The translations under genes and the position numbers were made by a program. The notes below the pieces were generated by a model. That model saw only the letters and a program-made list of their open reading frames with translations, searched no databases and was not told where the DNA came from. A stretch of 64,000 nucleotides of DNA, taken from Hyphomicrobiales bacterium (lineage in GTDB: Bacteria > Pseudomonadota > Alphaproteobacteria > Rhizobiales > Devosiaceae). Positions 62,599 to 64,000 of this stretch are shown piece by piece. The stretch spans positions 1-64,000 of the forward strand of contig SEEL01000020.1 in NCBI GenBank assembly GCA_004144345.1. Direction: 5' to 3'. Within the stretch, counting starts at the first letter, position 1. The number at the start of each line of letters is the position of its first letter.

Positions 62599-63530
62599 CA
62601 GGCGTTGAGGCCCGCGATCACCTGGTCGAGCAGCAGCATCACGCCGGCATAGCCATGCATGGTGATGTAGGCCGGCTGCGAGTCCAGATAGACGATGTGG
62701 CCCTGCTGCGACGCCTTGGTCTGGTTCACCAGCTCATTGTCGAGCAGCGCCGCGGCGGCGCCCTGCGTCTCGCCGGTGCCGGCATCGCGGTCGACGACGA
62801 ACAGCCAATCGGGATTGGTCTCGAGGATGAACTCGAACGACACGCCGTCGCCACCGTGATCGCCATCCTTCACATTCGCCATCGCCGACGGAATGCCGAG
62901 CTGGTTGTGGATCCACGCCACGCGGCTGTCCGGCCCATAGACGCCGATCTTGCCCGCATTGGTCACGAGGATCAGCGCATTGCCCTTGCCCTCGGCAGCA
63001 GCTTTCGCCTCGGCCACCTTGGCGTCGAGCGCCGCGTTCAGTTCAGCCGCCTTGTCGGCCGCGCCGAAGATGTCGCCCAGCTTGGTGAGGTTGCCCTTGA
63101 TGCCGCCGATGATGTCGGCATTGTCGGCCAGCGACATGTCGATCGTCGGCACGATGTCCTTGGCCGTCGGGTACACCGCGGCCGAGCGCCCGCCGATGAA
63201 ATAGACATCGGCTTCAGCCGCCGCGATGCCCTCGAAATCGGGCTCGAACAGCGAGCCGATCTGCAGCGCATCGGCCGCCACGGCCGGCTGCAGATAGCCC
63301 GGCGCATTGGAGGACGGCACGCCCGCCACAGCCACGCCCAGCGCCGTCAGATTGTCGAACGTCGCCCAGTCCTGCACCAGCACCTTGGCCGGCACGCCCG
63401 GCAGGGTGACCTCGCCTTGCGCGTGCTTCACCACGATGTCGGCGGCGAAAGCGGGAGCGGCGAAAGAAAGGGCGAGCGTGGCGGCAAGCGCCGTCGCGGA
63501 CACGGTCTGAACGAACCGGCTGCTGAGCAT
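62598..63530 (-). CDS. Siderophore-binding periplasmic protein (CeuE/YclQ-like)
   Basis: 310 residues from ATG 63530, which has an AGGAG site; in-frame extension to 63602 is unsupported. Signal peptide LSSRFVQTVSATALAATLALSFAAPAFA, class III binding-protein fold with IVVKHAQGEVTLPGVPAKVLV at the start and FIGGRSAAVYPTAKDIVPTID. No lipobox cysteine, so free in the periplasm. It should bind a ferric siderophore of the catecholate/petrobactin kind; the ligand is inferred from family and order. First gene of the operon behind two iron-responsive operators. Confidence 0.93.
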   Translation of the reverse strand: MLSSRFVQTVSATALAATLALSFAAPAFAADIVVKHAQGEVTLPGVPAKVLVQDWATFDNLTALGVAVAGVPSSNAPGYLQPAVAADALQIGSLFEPDFEGIAAAEADVYFIGGRSAAVYPTAKDIVPTIDMSLADNADIIGGIKGNLTKLGDIFGAADKAAELNAALDAKVAEAKAAAEGKGNALILVTNAGKIGVYGPDSRVAWIHNQLGIPSAMANVKDGDHGGDGVSFEFILETNPDWLFVVDRDAGTGETQGAAAALLDNELVNQTKASQQGHIVYLDSQPAYITMHGYAGVMLLLDQVIAGLNA

Positions 63531-63574
63531 TGGAAAGGTCTCCTGTCGAAATTGCAGGAGCGACCTAGGAAACA

Positions 63575-63589
63575 TGACAGAGAAATTCA
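63575..63589. promoter_or_regulatory. RirA-type iron-responsive operator TGA-N9-TCA
   Basis: TGA (63575-63577), nine bases, TCA (63587-63589): the IRO consensus bound by RirA, the Fe-S repressor of iron uptake genes in Rhizobiales. It lies 45 bases upstream of the binding-protein start and inside the expected promoter. Confidence 0.6.
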
Positions 63590-63602
63590 ACATTAAAATC
63601 AA

Positions 63603-63625
63603 CAGTTTAGAATTCTTCTAAACTG
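63603..63625. promoter_or_regulatory. Irr-type iron control element TTTAGAA-N3-TTCTAAA
   Basis: A perfect palindrome with 10-bp arms around TTC; its core TTTAGAA-N3-TTCTAAA is the ICE sequence bound by Irr, the haem-responsive regulator of alphaproteobacteria. It is 73 bases upstream of the binding-protein start, just before the RirA-type box. Irr can activate or repress from such sites. Confidence 0.85.
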
Positions 63626-63687
63626 GATCATATTTATCCACAGCGGTCCGGCGGACGCCCTGCGCCCGCCGCCGCTGGAGCGTCGCT

Positions 63688-63981
63688 CTATTCGTCGTCT
63701 TCGCCGGAATCCCGGGGCGCAACGGCCATGCCGAGGGCCGCCATGTAGAGCTCGAGCAGCGCTTCCTGCTCCATGCGTTCGGCCGCATCCTGCTTGCGGA
63801 TGCGGACGATCTGCCGCAGCACCTTGGTGTCGAAACCGTTGCCCTTGGCCTCGGCGTAGATCTCCTTGATGTCGTCCGCGATCGCCTGCTTTTCTTCTTC
63901 CATGCGCTCGATGCGCTCGATGAAGGCGCGGATCTGGTCCTGCGCGACGCTGTCGGACGAAACGGTGGGCTGTCTGGCCAT
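63688..63981 (-). CDS. gapR: DUF2312 family nucleoid-associated protein GapR
   Basis: 97 residues, acidic-basic coiled coil: [37 protein letters not shown] then [33 protein letters not shown]. The DUF2312/UPF0335 family member GapR of Caulobacter forms a clamp around overtwisted DNA ahead of replication and transcription and is essential. Length and sequence are fully conserved. Start ATG at 63981 with an AGAGG binding site. Its end is 63 bases from the Irr-type box of the iron operon. Confidence 0.94.
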   Translation of the reverse strand: MARQPTVSSDSVAQDQIRAFIERIERMEEEKQAIADDIKEIYAEAKGNGFDTKVLRQIVRIRKQDAAERMEQEALLELYMAALGMAVAPRDSGEDDE

Positions 63982-64000
63982 ATCAAAACCTCTGCTTTTG

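Overview
The window reads as a chromosome segment of a high-GC alphaproteobacterium of the order Hyphomicrobiales (Rhizobiales). A Devosia-like organism is my best guess, but the genus is inference. Lineage evidence: a zinc-ligand-free L31 protein, a DUF1465/RcdA protein, a DUF1013/TrcR protein, a DUF2312/GapR protein, two DUF465 proteins, a three-gene pntAA-pntAB-pntB transhydrogenase beside an aa3-oxidase subunit IV gene, a 6S RNA gene just upstream of the 5-formyl-THF cyclo-ligase gene, and Irr/RirA-type rather than Fur-type iron operators. I saw no tRNA, rRNA, CRISPR array, phage or IS element.

Layout. 1-1.2 kb: a partial proline-rich gene behind an inverted repeat at the window edge, a CtrA-type box with a possible short terminated transcript, then rcdA. 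1.2-5.5 kb: rpmE, an ABC exporter, and a MotA/TolQ-like plus MotB/OmpA-like pair. 5.6-15.4 kb, mostly minus strand: central carbon metabolism (tkt, gap, pgk, class I fba), with suhB, a Sel1-repeat protein, a divergent ThiE-like protein and several small genes. 15.6-19.9 kb: DUF4164, zapA, a CPA1 antiporter, 6S RNA, the cyclo-ligase and a YmdB-type phosphoesterase. 19.9-26.9 kb: a quinone oxidoreductase, trcR, a KefB-type antiporter overlapping a diguanylate cyclase tail to tail, a TauE-type exporter and a VOC protein. 27-30 kb: divergent DUF465 genes, purEK, rpsU, DUF992. 30-38.7 kb, minus strand: alpha/beta hydrolase, DsbA-like protein, an unexplained membrane-protein/membrane-hydrolase pair, a frameshifted lysE, pntBA and a COX IV-like gene. 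38.7-49 kb: pepF, an orphan NtrC-type regulator, an L,D-transpeptidase followed by a MepK-like endopeptidase, YeaQ- and YidB-like proteins, dxs. 49-58.8 kb: two tandem acyltransferases, an SH3b protein, an ArsR-MFS operon with a three-unit operator, and a sugar ABC transporter without its own ATPase. 59-63.6 kb: an iron-siderophore ABC operon with reductase behind an Irr-type and a RirA-type box. The window ends with gapR.

Functional links: RcdA, TrcR, GapR and ZapA, together with the CtrA-type box, give the window a strong cell-cycle component. The transpeptidase/MepK-like pair makes and probably edits 3-3 peptidoglycan crosslinks. The siderophore operon is complete from binding protein to reductase. 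Nothing in the window is a convincing new defence system. The most novel-looking items are the candidate CtrA-linked short RNA (440-560), the membrane hydrolase pair (31.7-34.6 kb), the stator-like pair (3.4-5.5 kb) and the two acyltransferases with an altered SGNH motif. Gene starts were chosen by eye from ribosome binding sites, overlaps and family length; several are alternative TTG or GTG codons and are flagged.
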